Source of the DNA: an uncultured Candidatus Actinomarina sp.
Lineage (GTDB): Bacteria > Actinomycetota > Acidimicrobiia > Actinomarinales > Actinomarinaceae
Length of the DNA stretch: 64,000 nucleotides
Direction of reading: 5' to 3'
Assembly: GCA_902596545.1 (NCBI GenBank)
Contig: CACJUH010000006.1
Location: 27,740-91,739 of the forward strand
Position numbers and translations under genes: made by a program. Of the stretch, positions 1 through 9,398 are shown in pieces. The stretch's first letter is position 1; each line of letters opens with the position of its first letter. The notes below the pieces were generated by a model, which saw only the letters and a program-made list of their open reading frames with translations, was not told where the DNA came from and did no database searches.

Positions 1-516
1 TGTGACTTTTGAATTTTTCTCTCGTGAAATTGCAGATAAAAGTACCCCTTTACCTTGAGATGAATACTCTAAAAATTGCATACCTTTTTGAATTGCTAGG
101 TTACCTGCAATCCTTGACATTGGAATCAGCAAGGGGTATTCTTTTCCATCCATAATCATTTCAGTTGCAATACCGGTTAATTTCTTATCAAGCAATGCCT
201 TTGTTAATGATATATTTGATGACAAATGAAGGTATCCAAACAATACATGAGATGAATTCAACAATTCCAGTTCTTGAGGTTGAGGCTCCTTAACTTTGCA
301 TATAATTTCAGAAATTTCATAAAGCTCTTCTGCAGAATGTATTATTTTTGCTCCGGCATCCTCATAATCTTTATCAGTGAATCCAGACCCTAATCCTGCT
401 TGTGTTTCAACAAAAATATCTGCTAAACCAGTAAATTGGGTAATGTGCTCTGGTATTAGTGCAATTCTTCCTTCATCCTGTTTTACTTCTTTTGGAATTC
501 CAAGCTTTTTAATCAT
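1..516 (-). CDS. ald: Alanine dehydrogenase, N-terminal part (runs off the window)
   Basis: NAD-dependent interconversion of L-alanine and pyruvate plus ammonia. The visible 172 residues begin MIKKLGIPKEVKQDEGRIAL and contain the ETQAGLGSGF and KVKEPQPQE segments and the LFGYLHL stretch typical of the AlaDH/PNT N-terminal domain. The NAD-binding half lies beyond base 1. The ATG at 516-514 sits inside the end of the upstream dioxygenase gene (8-base overlap ATGATTAA), so translation is probably coupled. Kynureninase, which follows the dioxygenase reaction, releases alanine, so the pairing may serve tryptophan catabolism; that is inference. Family assignment is secure from the conserved segments. 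Confidence 0.9.
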   Translation of the reverse strand, partial: MIKKLGIPKEVKQDEGRIALIPEHITQFTGLADIFVETQAGLGSGFTDKDYEDAGAKIIHSAEELYEISEIICKVKEPQPQELELLNSSHVLFGYLHLSSNISLTKALLDKKLTGIATEMIMDGKEYPLLIPMSRIAGNLAIQKGMQFLEYSSQGKGVLLSAISREKNSKVT

Positions 517-1624
517 TTGCTGGAACTGTCTCCTGTAAATGTTTATCTAAATACTTCATGAATGGAGTTCCGCCTGTACCAACAATGTTAGAGTTCGAAT
601 TGTTTGTTAATGACTGTTCGTAAATATAAACTCTCGCATACTCTAGATGCTTGTCCCTAAAAGTATGGACCTCTTTTATTAATTCGTTGATAATCTCAAC
701 TGATTCTTCATTTATATTTAATTTTGTTCTTTCATTATTTGACCATTCATCTAAGCCATTTAATAGCTCCCTATGTTCTTTTGGCATATAAAGTCTCATC
801 TCATCAAGATACTCTCTTAAAGGATCATTGGAATGAGTAACTCCGAGAAGAGCATCTAATGCAGGAACAATTGAACTTTGGGCACCTGTTTCTCCCCTGA
901 AAAGCTGTGGTTTTCCATTGTATGCATCAACACCTTCGTAAATTACACCATCAGGTGTTGCAGGATTATTTTTCCAGCCAAATATGTAGGGCCTAACTCG
1001 ATTGTAATAAATAAATGGATCACATTTTTCTGGCATCCTATTCATAATCGAATTTATTTTTCTGATACTATCTAAAGCTTTTTGTAAATATGATTGATCT
1101 AAATTTTTTTCAAGAAAATAAGATTTCAAATTTGATAATATTTCTTTCGCTTCATATTCAATGGCAACATGAATCATGATAAACCAGTCTTCATCTACTC
1201 CACCTAGAAAATTTTGCATAATTAATATATTTTCAACATCAAAAGGTTTGTCTGGGTCTGCTATCTTCCAGTTATTTAAAGCATATGAAGCATAAGAAAG
1301 TATTGGAGGTCTATCTAGTTTTTGTGAAATCTCATACCAGGTTTTTGAGATTTGAATAGGTATTACGTTTTCGACTTTACTTTTTCCCCACATGTAAGCA
1401 TGGCCAATATATGAATAAAGAAGCATTGCTCTCTCAAGTTCGCTTAAAGATAGTTTTGAGATATCTTTTTCTATTTCAAGCTTTGATACCCTATCTGTTA
1501 TTTGTTCGTTAGCCAAAACTTTTGGTAACTCTTCTGCGAGCAATTCTATATCTTCGAAACCCCCAGGTAGTTGTTCACAAATAACTTCTGGAATAAATCC
1601 ACTATTTAAGATATCTTGATTCAT
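509..1624 (-). CDS. Indoleamine 2,3-dioxygenase family protein
   Basis: Heme enzyme expected to open the indole ring of tryptophan to N-formylkynurenine with O2. The 371 residues carry the family landmarks in order: RPPILSY and NNW (about 105-119), RPYIFGW (211-217), GVIYEGV (226-232), the GAQSS segment (247-251), RLYMPKEHR (277-285), FRDKHLEYARVYI with the likely proximal heme ligand His326, and the glycine-rich GTGGT loop (349-353). Length is close to the family norm. It is the first gene of a minus-strand pair with ald and is divergent from the photolyase gene, leaving a short promoter region. IDO is less common in bacteria than the tetrameric TDO. Myoglobin-like members of this superfamily exist, so activity is inferred. 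Confidence 0.88.
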   Translation of the reverse strand: MNQDILNSGFIPEVICEQLPGGFEDIELLAEELPKVLANEQITDRVSKLEIEKDISKLSLSELERAMLLYSYIGHAYMWGKSKVENVIPIQISKTWYEISQKLDRPPILSYASYALNNWKIADPDKPFDVENILIMQNFLGGVDEDWFIMIHVAIEYEAKEILSNLKSYFLEKNLDQSYLQKALDSIRKINSIMNRMPEKCDPFIYYNRVRPYIFGWKNNPATPDGVIYEGVDAYNGKPQLFRGETGAQSSIVPALDALLGVTHSNDPLREYLDEMRLYMPKEHRELLNGLDEWSNNERTKLNINEESVEIINELIKEVHTFRDKHLEYARVYIYEQSLTNNSNSNIVGTGGTPFMKYLDKHLQETVPAND

Positions 1625-1687
1625 ATTTCCCCCATGGCTATAGATTTATTACTTCTACATTACAATGGTAAACTATGTTCGATTAAC

Positions 1688-3181
1688 ATGGAAAGCAATT
1701 TTTTTATAATACTTGGAAATCAGCTCTTTAATCCAAAAATACTTAATAAAAATAATTGTAATGAAGTTTTCATGGCCGAGGACCTTGGATTGTGTACTTA
1801 TTTCAAACACCACAAAGCGAAGCTATATTTATTTTTAACAGCAATGAGAGAGTACAGAGATGAACTAACGAAAAATTCAATTAAAGTCAATTACTTTAAA
1901 TTAGATGAAAGAGATGACAACGATAAATATTCCATATTTTTGGCTAAATTCTTAAAATCAAAAAAAATAAACCATATTCATATGTTTGAAATAGAAGATA
2001 AAGAATTTGAACTTGAATTAGTTTCACACTTAAAAAAAGAAGATATTGAAATAACATTTGTTAAATCGCCAATGTTTTTATTTAAAAGAGAAGATTTTGT
2101 ACCTATGGCTAAAGGTAAAAAAGTTTACAGAATGTCTTCTTTTTATCAAAAGGCTAGAAAAAGTTTAAATATATTGGTTGATGAAAATCAGAAACCCATT
2201 GGAGGTAAGTGGTCTTTTGATGAAGAGAACAGAAAAAAAATTCCTAAAGGAGTAGAACCACCAAAAAACTTGAAATTTAAAGCGTCTAAACATCACAACG
2301 ACATAATTAATTTGATTAACAAATACTTTAATAAACACCCAGGAAACTTAGAAAATATCTGGTTTCCAGTCAACAGGAAAGGAGCTGAAAAACAACTCGA
2401 AGATTTTTTAAAAAACAAATTTACAAATTTTGGTATTTATGAAGATGCGATGTTGGAGGGAAAAAATTTCCTATTTCATAGTTGTATAAGTGCATTGTTG
2501 AATATTGGTTTACTTGATCCAGAAACTGTCATTAAGAAAACCATGAAGTTCGCATCAGATAATAATATTCCCATTAATTCACTTGAAGGTTTTATTAGGC
2601 AGATAATTGGCTGGCGTGAATTTATAAGAGGTATTTATCATGAAGAAGGCAAGTTCCAAATTAAACAAAATTATTGGAACCACGAAAAAAAGTTGACGAA
2701 GTCTTGGTACGAGGGAACAACTGGCATAGACCCTCTTGATGATTGTATCAAAACTACTTTAAATGATGGATACATTCATCACATACCAAGGTTGATGGTG
2801 ATCAGCAATATCATGAATCTTGCTGGAATCGCTCCTAAAGAAATTTATAAATGGTTTATGGAAATGTATATAGACTCTTCAGACTGGGTGATGGTACCAA
2901 ATGTATTCGGAATGGCAACATATGCTGATGGAGGTCTTATGTCAACAAAGCCTTACACTTGTGGATCGAATTATATTTTAAAAATGTCCAATTATAAAAA
3001 GGGTGATTGGTGTGATGTTCTAGATGGACTTTATTGGAAATTTACGGAAGAAAATAGAACTTTTTATGAAAATAACCCACGACTTGCACTATTAACTCGT
3101 ACGCTTGACAAAATGAATCCGGAAAGAAAACAGCATATTTTTAGTCAAGCAGAAATGTTTATAGAAAAAAATACAAATTAA
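1688..3181 (+). CDS. Cryptochrome/photolyase, bacterial (6-4) type (DPRP family)
   Basis: Light-driven DNA repair or light sensing, FAD-dependent. The N-terminal half is the Rossmann-like antenna domain (FFIILGNQLF, AEDLGLCTYFKHH). The C-terminal half is the FAD domain, with RQIIGWREFIRGIY, DGYIHHIPRLMVISNIMNL and the C-terminal LYW. The ATG at 1688 is chosen because conserved homology starts at MESNFFIILGNQ; an upstream in-frame ATG at 1616 adds 24 unrelated residues and would overlap the divergent dioxygenase start. Well-studied members bind a 4Fe-4S cluster through four Cys. Here only Cys353, Cys425 and Cys442 lie in the region and the usual CxxC after the MSxY motif is absent. The stop codon interlocks with that of the next, convergent gene. 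Length (497 aa) fits the family. Confidence 0.87.
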   Translation: MESNFFIILGNQLFNPKILNKNNCNEVFMAEDLGLCTYFKHHKAKLYLFLTAMREYRDELTKNSIKVNYFKLDERDDNDKYSIFLAKFLKSKKINHIHMFEIEDKEFELELVSHLKKEDIEITFVKSPMFLFKREDFVPMAKGKKVYRMSSFYQKARKSLNILVDENQKPIGGKWSFDEENRKKIPKGVEPPKNLKFKASKHHNDIINLINKYFNKHPGNLENIWFPVNRKGAEKQLEDFLKNKFTNFGIYEDAMLEGKNFLFHSCISALLNIGLLDPETVIKKTMKFASDNNIPINSLEGFIRQIIGWREFIRGIYHEEGKFQIKQNYWNHEKKLTKSWYEGTTGIDPLDDCIKTTLNDGYIHHIPRLMVISNIMNLAGIAPKEIYKWFMEMYIDSSDWVMVPNVFGMATYADGGLMSTKPYTCGSNYILKMSNYKKGDWCDVLDGLYWKFTEENRTFYENNPRLALLTRTLDKMNPERKQHIFSQAEMFIEKNTN

Positions 3182-3957
3182 GTTTGTGAATTTAAATATT
3201 TTCTAAACAATATCGGTTCATCAGTAATAATTCCGTCACATCCTAAATCCAAACATATTTTTAAATTATCTAAAGAATTCACAGTCCAAATGTGAAGTTG
3301 TAAATCGTTTAATTTACAAAAATCAACTAATTTTTTTGAATAAATCTGCATACCTTTCCACTTGAATGGAGCTTGCAAAGCCTGTACTTGAAAATTTCTT
3401 TTTTTTATCGGCAGGAATCTAGCAATTGCGTTTTCTCTAAAAGTTCCTGATGTAGCAATTTGACCTTTACTTTCAAGTAAAAATTTATCAAGCCTTGATG
3501 GGCTAAATGAAGAAACTAAAACTCTGTTTTGTGCGTTTAATGACAAGACAATTTCTACAACTTTTTTTGCGAGACCTGTCTCTTTCAAATCAAGATTAAA
3601 TTTTAGAACATGGCTCATCAATAAAGCATCCTCCAGTCTTACAAAACTTGTTGTATTGCCCGGTAAATTGTTCCTATTGTAAAATTCGTACCCAGCATTA
3701 ATAGTTTTTATTTCAGACCAATTGAAATCTCTTACTTTTCCTTCTACGTCAGTGGTTCTATTAAATGAATCGTCATGATGTAAAAATATTTCGCCATCCT
3801 TCGACATTCTCAAATCAGTTTCAAAATGGGTAAAGCCTTCAGATATAACCATTTGAAGACCGTGAAGTGTATTTTCAGGAACTATATTTGAACCACCTCT
3901 GTGAGGAATAATTAATGGCTTTTGACCATCAAAGTAGCTTAAGTTATCCAGAAACAC
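3178..3957 (-). CDS. Glycerophosphodiester phosphodiesterase
   Basis: Hydrolyses glycerophosphodiesters to glycerol-3-phosphate and an alcohol, a step of phospholipid turnover. The protein starts with the GDPD signature PHRGG.NIVPENT (about residues 18-31), then ETDLRMSKDGEIFLHHDD with the metal-binding Glu/Asp and catalytic His, and ends with LHIWTVNS and CDGIITDEP. The TIM-barrel family core is complete at 259 residues and no signal peptide is seen, so it is probably cytoplasmic. Its start overlaps the end of tldE by 14 bases, so it is likely the last gene of the tldD-tldE operon. Its stop interlocks with that of the photolyase on the other strand. Confidence 0.92.
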   Translation of the reverse strand: MFLDNLSYFDGQKPLIIPHRGGSNIVPENTLHGLQMVISEGFTHFETDLRMSKDGEIFLHHDDSFNRTTDVEGKVRDFNWSEIKTINAGYEFYNRNNLPGNTTSFVRLEDALLMSHVLKFNLDLKETGLAKKVVEIVLSLNAQNRVLVSSFSPSRLDKFLLESKGQIATSGTFRENAIARFLPIKKRNFQVQALQAPFKWKGMQIYSKKLVDFCKLNDLQLHIWTVNSLDNLKICLDLGCDGIITDEPILFRKYLNSQT

Positions 3958-5269
3958 CGCCGGTGAAATTAAATTCTTTTAAATGGAGTTTAGGTACTGA
4001 AAGAATGCCTTCTCCAAATTCTGAGTCTGCATACCTTGAATGATTTCCTACTGATTCGACATTTCCATTTGCTAATGCTGAGATAAAGCTTTGAGTAAAG
4101 CGTAGTCTTCCAACTGGTTTGGTTATTTTTCCATTTTCTACTAAAAATGAGCCATTTCTATTCAAACCTGTGACTACTTGTGTTATTGGATCTAATACTC
4201 TGCAATACCAAAATTCATTGATGTAAATTCCTTTTTTTACATCAGATATCATATCCTCAAAACTTTTATCACCATTCAATAGCTTTACGTTTGTTCCAAT
4301 TCCCCCAAAGTTTTCACCCCAACCAAAAAGTTCATGAAATGTATTTTTCATTCCAAGCTCGTTAGCAGTTCTTCTTGTGTGGAAATAAGATTGGGGAACA
4401 CCATTATTAACAACATCTAAGTTTAACTTTTTGGAACCCGATGCATCAATTTTAAAACCAATTGAATCTTGATCTTCAGGAGTATCAACCAAACTAATTT
4501 TTTCATCAAATTGTTGTTCTCCAACAATAATTGGACTCATGCCGTCGATTTTACTTTTTGCGTTAAAACCGTAGACTTCTAAAAAGACCAATATTGTACT
4601 TACTGCTTCATGTCCTAAAACAACCTCATAATTTCCCGGATCAATATCGATTGGATTTTGTGAGTCAGTAGCAAGTTTGGCTGCTTCAAACCCAGCAGCT
4701 GTACCTTCAAGAGAGGCAAGAGTTTGACCACCTCTGTGTGAAGATCCAGCAGATGTATCTGTTCTAAAGATGCCATCTATAAATGCACTACTTGATGAGT
4801 CACAAGAATTTAAACCATTAGAGTTCCAAACAAAATAATTGTTAATATAAGTTGAACAATATCCAGCTGCATTCATACTTTTCCCCTCGTCAATAAACTC
4901 TTTAACAACTTTTGCTCTGTCGTCAGGAGTTGACTCTTCAAGGTCTTTGAATCCTTCATAAGAATTAGATTTATCTGGAAGTCCTGACCATCCCTTGTCT
5001 ATAGGACTGTCCTCTAAAGAGACTAGAGCTTTGTTAACAAATTCTCCTACATCCTTGATAGCTGTCAGATTATTAGAGATTGTTGTGGTTTTTGAATCTT
5101 TGTGAATTGTTAAATAAATTTCTGCTGATTCTTCATCTACATTTTGATGAATTTGGGAATTAGCAAATCTTGTAAGTGCACTTTTTGAATGCATTAACTT
5201 TAGTTCACACTCTATTTCGTCTGGAAGATTTTTTTTAACCTCCTCGAGTAAGTCATCCCAAATTTTCAT
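3944..5269 (-). CDS. tldE: TldE/PmbA family metalloprotease partner
   Basis: Non-catalytic partner of TldD in the heterodimeric TldD/TldE protease, which trims unfolded or modified peptides. At 441 residues it has the family size. It shows the N-terminal LTRFANSQIHQNVDEES segment, the central HRGGQTLASLEG region, and the C-terminal RVLDPITQVVTGLNRNGSFLVENG and LRFTQSFISALA segments. As expected for TldE it lacks the HExxxH zinc motif of TldD. The start ATG overlaps the tldD stop by 4 bases (ATGA), indicating translational coupling and balanced heterodimer production. Confidence 0.9.
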   Translation of the reverse strand: MKIWDDLLEEVKKNLPDEIECELKLMHSKSALTRFANSQIHQNVDEESAEIYLTIHKDSKTTTISNNLTAIKDVGEFVNKALVSLEDSPIDKGWSGLPDKSNSYEGFKDLEESTPDDRAKVVKEFIDEGKSMNAAGYCSTYINNYFVWNSNGLNSCDSSSSAFIDGIFRTDTSAGSSHRGGQTLASLEGTAAGFEAAKLATDSQNPIDIDPGNYEVVLGHEAVSTILVFLEVYGFNAKSKIDGMSPIIVGEQQFDEKISLVDTPEDQDSIGFKIDASGSKKLNLDVVNNGVPQSYFHTRRTANELGMKNTFHELFGWGENFGGIGTNVKLLNGDKSFEDMISDVKKGIYINEFWYCRVLDPITQVVTGLNRNGSFLVENGKITKPVGRLRFTQSFISALANGNVESVGNHSRYADSEFGEGILSVPKLHLKEFNFTGGVSG

Positions 5270-6702
5270 CCTCTAACTCCAATTCTTGTATCTTTAAATC
5301 TTGCGGGGGATGCTGGATGACCAGTATGTCCTACTTGGCTTGGTTGACCTTTTCCACAGTTTGGAGTTCCCCAAAAAACCCACTCTTCTTCACCAGCTAA
5401 CATATCCATATTTCCCCAAAATTGAGGTGTAATTCCTGTATAAGTTGGGTTTTTTACCATATCTATAATTTTTCCGTTTTTGACAAGCCAGCCAACTTCA
5501 CATCCAAATTGAAAATTTAATCTAAGATCGTCTATCGACCAAGACCTGTTTGTCTCCATGTATACACCATTTTCAGTTGACTGGATTATTTCATCTAATG
5601 AAGATGTACCAGGCAACAGCCCAACATTAGTCATTCTTACCATAGGGAGTCTGCCAAATCCATCTGCTCGAACCATTCCACCAGGTTTGACTCCTGCGAC
5701 TGCTGCACTATCTCTCCCTGAAAGAACTCCAGTCCAAATTCCTTCTTTTACGATGTCTACTCTTTGTGCAGGAGTACCCTCGTCATCATACTTAAAAGTT
5801 GCAAGTGCACCAGGCAAAGTTGCATCAGCAACAATATTCATTAGTTCTGAACCATATTTATGTTGGTTTAATTTTTTTAATTCTAAGTGTGATGTACCTG
5901 CATATGCCGCTTCCCACCCCAGGATTCTGTCTAGTTCTATTGCATGACCCACAGATTCATGAATTTGCAGAGCAAGTTGACTTCCTTCTAAAATCAAATC
6001 CATTGTTCCTTCAGGACATTGTGGGGCTACTAATAATCTCTGAGATTCTTCGGCTAATCTTTCAGTGTGATTTTCAAATTCAAAACTTTTTATTACTTCC
6101 CATCCGCCTGTTCTGTATTCACCAAAAGATTGTGGATATGAACGAATTTGAGTTTCTCCATCTCCAACTGCTAATGATGAAATCCCTCCTCCGGACTCAA
6201 TAATATTTTGATAAATTTTATGGCCCTGGCTTGATGCAAACCATTTTTCAGTATCCCAAAAATCTAATCTGCCTGAAGCTCTAGAACTCCCAAGTTTTTT
6301 CATTTGTTCGGTAGATCTAAGGAGCAAATCAACTTGATCTGTGCTTGAAGTAGAAAATGGATTTTCGTCATGAGGAGTTGTATAACTATCTTCAACTACT
6401 GGTACATCTGCAAAGGGTAGATCATCACCCGAAACCATAGATGAAGCTTTTGCAATTTGAAAAGCTTTAATACCCGCATTAATTAATGAAGGTTTTGATA
6501 GATCATAAGTTGAGTAAAAGCCCCAAGATGAACCTACTAAAGCCCTAATTCCTATACCTATTTTTTCCGATTCATTGTAGTTTTCTACTTCACCATTTTT
6601 AGCTGCTATATTTCTTGATTTTGAAATTAAAATTCTTGCATCAGAATATTTTGCACCACTATTTACGGCAGAATCAATAGCTAATTCAAGGTATTCAAAC
6701 AT
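5266..6702 (-). CDS. tldD: TldD family zinc metalloprotease
   Basis: Catalytic subunit of the TldD/TldE peptidase. The zinc-binding HExxxH motif is visible as HESVGH at residues 248-253, followed by AIELDRILGWEAAYAGTSHL. A Cys near residue 449 in the TPNCGKGQPSQVGHTGHP segment fits the third ligand. The N-terminal half has the YSDARI and GIGIRAL segments typical of the family. With 478 residues it appears complete. In other bacteria this pair processes RiPP precursors such as microcin B17 or degrades antitoxin CcdA; no RiPP precursor or toxin gene is apparent nearby, so a housekeeping role is more likely. It probably heads the three-gene operon tldD-tldE-GDPD. Confidence 0.93.
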   Translation of the reverse strand: MFEYLELAIDSAVNSGAKYSDARILISKSRNIAAKNGEVENYNESEKIGIGIRALVGSSWGFYSTYDLSKPSLINAGIKAFQIAKASSMVSGDDLPFADVPVVEDSYTTPHDENPFSTSSTDQVDLLLRSTEQMKKLGSSRASGRLDFWDTEKWFASSQGHKIYQNIIESGGGISSLAVGDGETQIRSYPQSFGEYRTGGWEVIKSFEFENHTERLAEESQRLLVAPQCPEGTMDLILEGSQLALQIHESVGHAIELDRILGWEAAYAGTSHLELKKLNQHKYGSELMNIVADATLPGALATFKYDDEGTPAQRVDIVKEGIWTGVLSGRDSAAVAGVKPGGMVRADGFGRLPMVRMTNVGLLPGTSSLDEIIQSTENGVYMETNRSWSIDDLRLNFQFGCEVGWLVKNGKIIDMVKNPTYTGITPQFWGNMDMLAGEEEWVFWGTPNCGKGQPSQVGHTGHPASPARFKDTRIGVRG

Positions 6703-6754
6703 GTATTTAGCTTAACAACGATGAATAGAGTTAAGCGAATTTCTTATGAAAAAA

Positions 6755-7810
6755 TTAAACTAAATCTTGTTCTCTAATTCCAAATGACGGATGTCTTAAT
6801 CTACAAAGAGCAAGTTTTTCTAATTGTCTAATTCTTTCTCTTGTTAAATCAAATTCTTCACCAATTTCTTCAAGAGTTCTAGGAACGCCATCATAAAAAC
6901 CATATCTCAGTGCAAGAATTCTTCCCTCTCTCTCAGGCAATCTGCTTATGCTGTCTCGTAAACTTTCAGCAACATCAAGATCTTGAACTATCAACGAAGG
7001 ATCGCTTGCGTCTTCATCTTGAATAAAATCTCCAAGTTGAGCACCGTCTTCACCAACTGGCTGTTCTAGAGAAACAGTATCAGCAACACTTAAAGCAAGT
7101 TCAACTTTGTCTACGCCTACACCTGCTTCTTTTGCAATTTCCTGAGGTTTTGGATCTCTACCTAACTCAGCTTTTAATTGTGCTTGCGCTGCTCTAACAG
7201 CTGCCATTGTGTCATGTAAGTGAACAGGAATTCTCACAGTACGAGATTTATCTGCTATTGCTCTTGTAATTGCCTGTCTAATCCACCAAGTAGCATAGGT
7301 TGAGAATTTAAAACCTTTTCTCCAATCAAATTTTTCAACTGCTCTAATTAAGCCTAAGTTACCTTCTTGAATCAAGTCTAAAAAGTCAATTCCAGATGTG
7401 TTTGCATATCTCCTAGCATTTGCAACAACAAGTCTTAAGTTAGCTGTCAAAAACGCATCTTTCGCTTCTGCGCCTTTCTTTCTATCTCTTTTGAGTCTTA
7501 TCTCACCTTTTTTATCTTTAAATTGTTTTTTATGAAGTTTGACAGCAGCTTTTTCACCTGATTCAATTTTTTGGGCTAATTCTACTTCTTGCTCAGCAGT
7601 CAATAAGTCAAAGTTACCAATAGCTGTAAGGTATTGACTTACGAGATCAGTAGTAAGTTTTCCTTTGTCGTCAGCTAATTTTTTTGTAAGAGATTTAGCT
7701 TTTTCACGAGCAGCTTTTTCCTGTTCAGGTGTTAAAGTCGTGTCTTCATTTGAAAAATCGACCTCTTTAGCCTCAGGTTTTGGTTTTGAAGGAATTGTTT
7801 TAGTTACCAT
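6755..7810 (-). CDS. rpoD: RNA polymerase sigma-70 factor, primary (RpoD/HrdB type)
   Basis: Promoter-recognition subunit of RNA polymerase. Regions are visible in order: region 1.2 ([21 protein letters not shown]), region 2 ([30 protein letters not shown], then the -10 binding [20 protein letters not shown]), region 3 ([11 protein letters not shown]), and region 4 with the -35 helix-turn-helix ([21 protein letters not shown]). The N-terminal region 1.1 is reduced to a Lys/Glu-rich stretch of about 50 residues. The match to region 2/4 of housekeeping factors suggests this is the main sigma factor, although a close paralogue cannot be excluded. It lies alone between tldD and ctaA with short spacers. 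Confidence 0.92.
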   Translation of the reverse strand: MVTKTIPSKPKPEAKEVDFSNEDTTLTPEQEKAAREKAKSLTKKLADDKGKLTTDLVSQYLTAIGNFDLLTAEQEVELAQKIESGEKAAVKLHKKQFKDKKGEIRLKRDRKKGAEAKDAFLTANLRLVVANARRYANTSGIDFLDLIQEGNLGLIRAVEKFDWRKGFKFSTYATWWIRQAITRAIADKSRTVRIPVHLHDTMAAVRAAQAQLKAELGRDPKPQEIAKEAGVGVDKVELALSVADTVSLEQPVGEDGAQLGDFIQDEDASDPSLIVQDLDVAESLRDSISRLPEREGRILALRYGFYDGVPRTLEEIGEEFDLTRERIRQLEKLALCRLRHPSFGIREQDLV

Positions 7811-7880
7811 CGTATATTTTGACTTTTCCTTTTCTCATCTAGTTACAAAGATGAAGTCTATAACCATGTTTAATTTAAAG

Positions 7881-8765
7881 CTAATTTGTAGGTAGATTAT
7901 TTTTTACCTTATCCAAACTCACATATATATAGGTAATCCATAATAAATCAGCCATTGCTAGATGAAAAATACTAAGAAATAGAACAATGTTTGATAAAAC
8001 ATTAGTAACACCAAGAAAAATTGCTGCAAAAATCAAAAATTTAAGAAAATTTGTGTTTATATTGAATCTTTCTTGAAGTTGCTTGGATTCAATATATAAA
8101 CCTATTGATAAAATTGTTGAAACTATAGGATGAAAAATTCTCAATCTGGTCAATAACTCAGAAGTTTTATCAAAATCATCCAGAAAACCTTCATAAAAAG
8201 ACGCGCTTGGATATAGTACATCAGCAAGGGCAGTTATTGATCCAGTAGCCCCAGTAAGAAGAAAGAAAATAGATATAATAATAAAATTTCTATCCCAAAG
8301 ATTTTTTATACTGTCTAATTTGTTTTCAAGTATTTTATAGAGAATTACATAGCTAGCTAAAAGGCCGAAAGTATTAACTAGGTGGATTGGTACAGCAATG
8401 ATTCTAGGTAGTGAACTATTTAATCCTACCCATTCAAATACCACTATTACAGCACCTATTAATGCCTCAAATAGTACAAAAAATGTGAGATAGTTTACTG
8501 CGGTTCGTGCAATATTGTCTTTTTCTAATTTTCTTGAATTAATAAAAATATACATAGTAACAATTAACAAGACTCCACTAACGCTTCGATGTGAAAACTC
8601 AATAATTTCTGATGTATCTGAAAGCGTTGGAATTATTTTTCCTTTGCATGTTGGCCAAGTTGCACCACAACCATCCCCAGATCCTGTTGCTCTTACAAAT
8701 GCACCAGCAAGAATAGATAGCACTGAAAGGACTAAACCTAGTTTTGTGTAAAAAAGTAATCTCAC
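7881..8765 (-). CDS. ctaA: Heme A synthase (CtaA/COX15)
   Basis: Membrane enzyme oxidising the C8 methyl of heme O to the formyl of heme A for cytochrome aa3 oxidase. The 294-residue protein has about eight hydrophobic segments. It shows the N-terminal GAFVRATGSGDGCGATWPTC segment with the CtaA-type Cys pair (C-x6-C), EFSHRSVSGVLLI with a heme-ligand His, IAVPIHLVNTFGLL with another, RIFHPIVSTIL and FHLAMADLLWI. It supplies the oxidase encoded at 18.6-23.3 kb together with CtaB. The start overlaps the end of the HTH protein gene by 4 bases, so the two are co-translated. Confidence 0.9.
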   Translation of the reverse strand: MRLLFYTKLGLVLSVLSILAGAFVRATGSGDGCGATWPTCKGKIIPTLSDTSEIIEFSHRSVSGVLLIVTMYIFINSRKLEKDNIARTAVNYLTFFVLFEALIGAVIVVFEWVGLNSSLPRIIAVPIHLVNTFGLLASYVILYKILENKLDSIKNLWDRNFIIISIFFLLTGATGSITALADVLYPSASFYEGFLDDFDKTSELLTRLRIFHPIVSTILSIGLYIESKQLQERFNINTNFLKFLIFAAIFLGVTNVLSNIVLFLSIFHLAMADLLWITYIYVSLDKVKNNLPTN

Positions 8766-9346
8766 AATAAGTTATCTATAAATAAGTTGAAGGAGTCCCA
8801 AAATAGCTGAAAAAAACTAAAAATAATTACACCTAAAATAGAAAGCAGACCAAGAGTTTTTAAATTTCTCGAAAAATAAAAACCTATTTGATTTTCATCA
8901 TATATATATGGTTTTTCTAAAACATTCTGTGCAGGTGCAGCTGTGTCTTCTTCAAAATAGTAATCATCTGTAATGTGTTCAATTTCATTATCAAATTCAT
9001 ACTCTGTAGTATTTTGCGGTTGTTTTTGAAACAAGTTTCGTAACTTATCAATTTTTGTATTTGTAACATCTATTTTTTCATTTTTTACTTTGAAAATATC
9101 ATCCTCAGCAGTTTTGACTTGGCTATTTATTTTACTTTGCGAACTGTATCCTTCTAATGATTCGCTAATTTCAGTACCTAGTAATCCTTCTAGTGCATCA
9201 ATTACCTTGGTTTCAATTGGAAAACTAGTTCCTGCTTCCCATTGTTTAACTTCTTTTAGTTTTACACCAGTAAATGAAGCAATCTGTTTATTGCTTAATC
9301 CTCTATCTTTCTTAAGTTCATTAAATATTTGGTGAAAACTTTTCAT
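8762..9346 (-). CDS. HTH-domain membrane protein (RodZ-like layout)
   Basis: A 194-residue protein with an N-terminal XRE-type helix-turn-helix (residues about 1-60; NKQIASFTGVKLKEVKQWEAG), an acidic, low-complexity middle (about 65-145) and one C-terminal hydrophobic segment (about 160-185; TLGLLSILGVIIFSFFQLF). The layout resembles RodZ, which anchors MreB, but the periplasmic domain is nearly absent (only LFIDNLL after the membrane helix) and no cell-shape genes are adjacent. It may instead be a membrane-tethered regulator. It overlaps ctaA by 4 bases, implying co-expression with heme A synthesis. Function unknown; the domain call is supported, the role is not. Confidence 0.7.
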   Translation of the reverse strand: MKSFHQIFNELKKDRGLSNKQIASFTGVKLKEVKQWEAGTSFPIETKVIDALEGLLGTEISESLEGYSSQSKINSQVKTAEDDIFKVKNEKIDVTNTKIDKLRNLFQKQPQNTTEYEFDNEIEHITDDYYFEEDTAAPAQNVLEKPYIYDENQIGFYFSRNLKTLGLLSILGVIIFSFFQLFWDSFNLFIDNLL

Positions 9347-9398
9347 TACATTTAATTCTATTCAAATAATATTTTTTTATATAACTAGTCTTAATAAT

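Noticed and set aside
1616..1687. Upstream start for the photolyase
   Set aside because: It would add 24 non-conserved residues and overlap the start of the divergent dioxygenase gene.
5558..5947. 129-codon plus-strand open frame inside tldD
   Set aside because: Antisense shadow of a clearly conserved gene, with low-complexity Ser/Pro/Leu composition and no family match.
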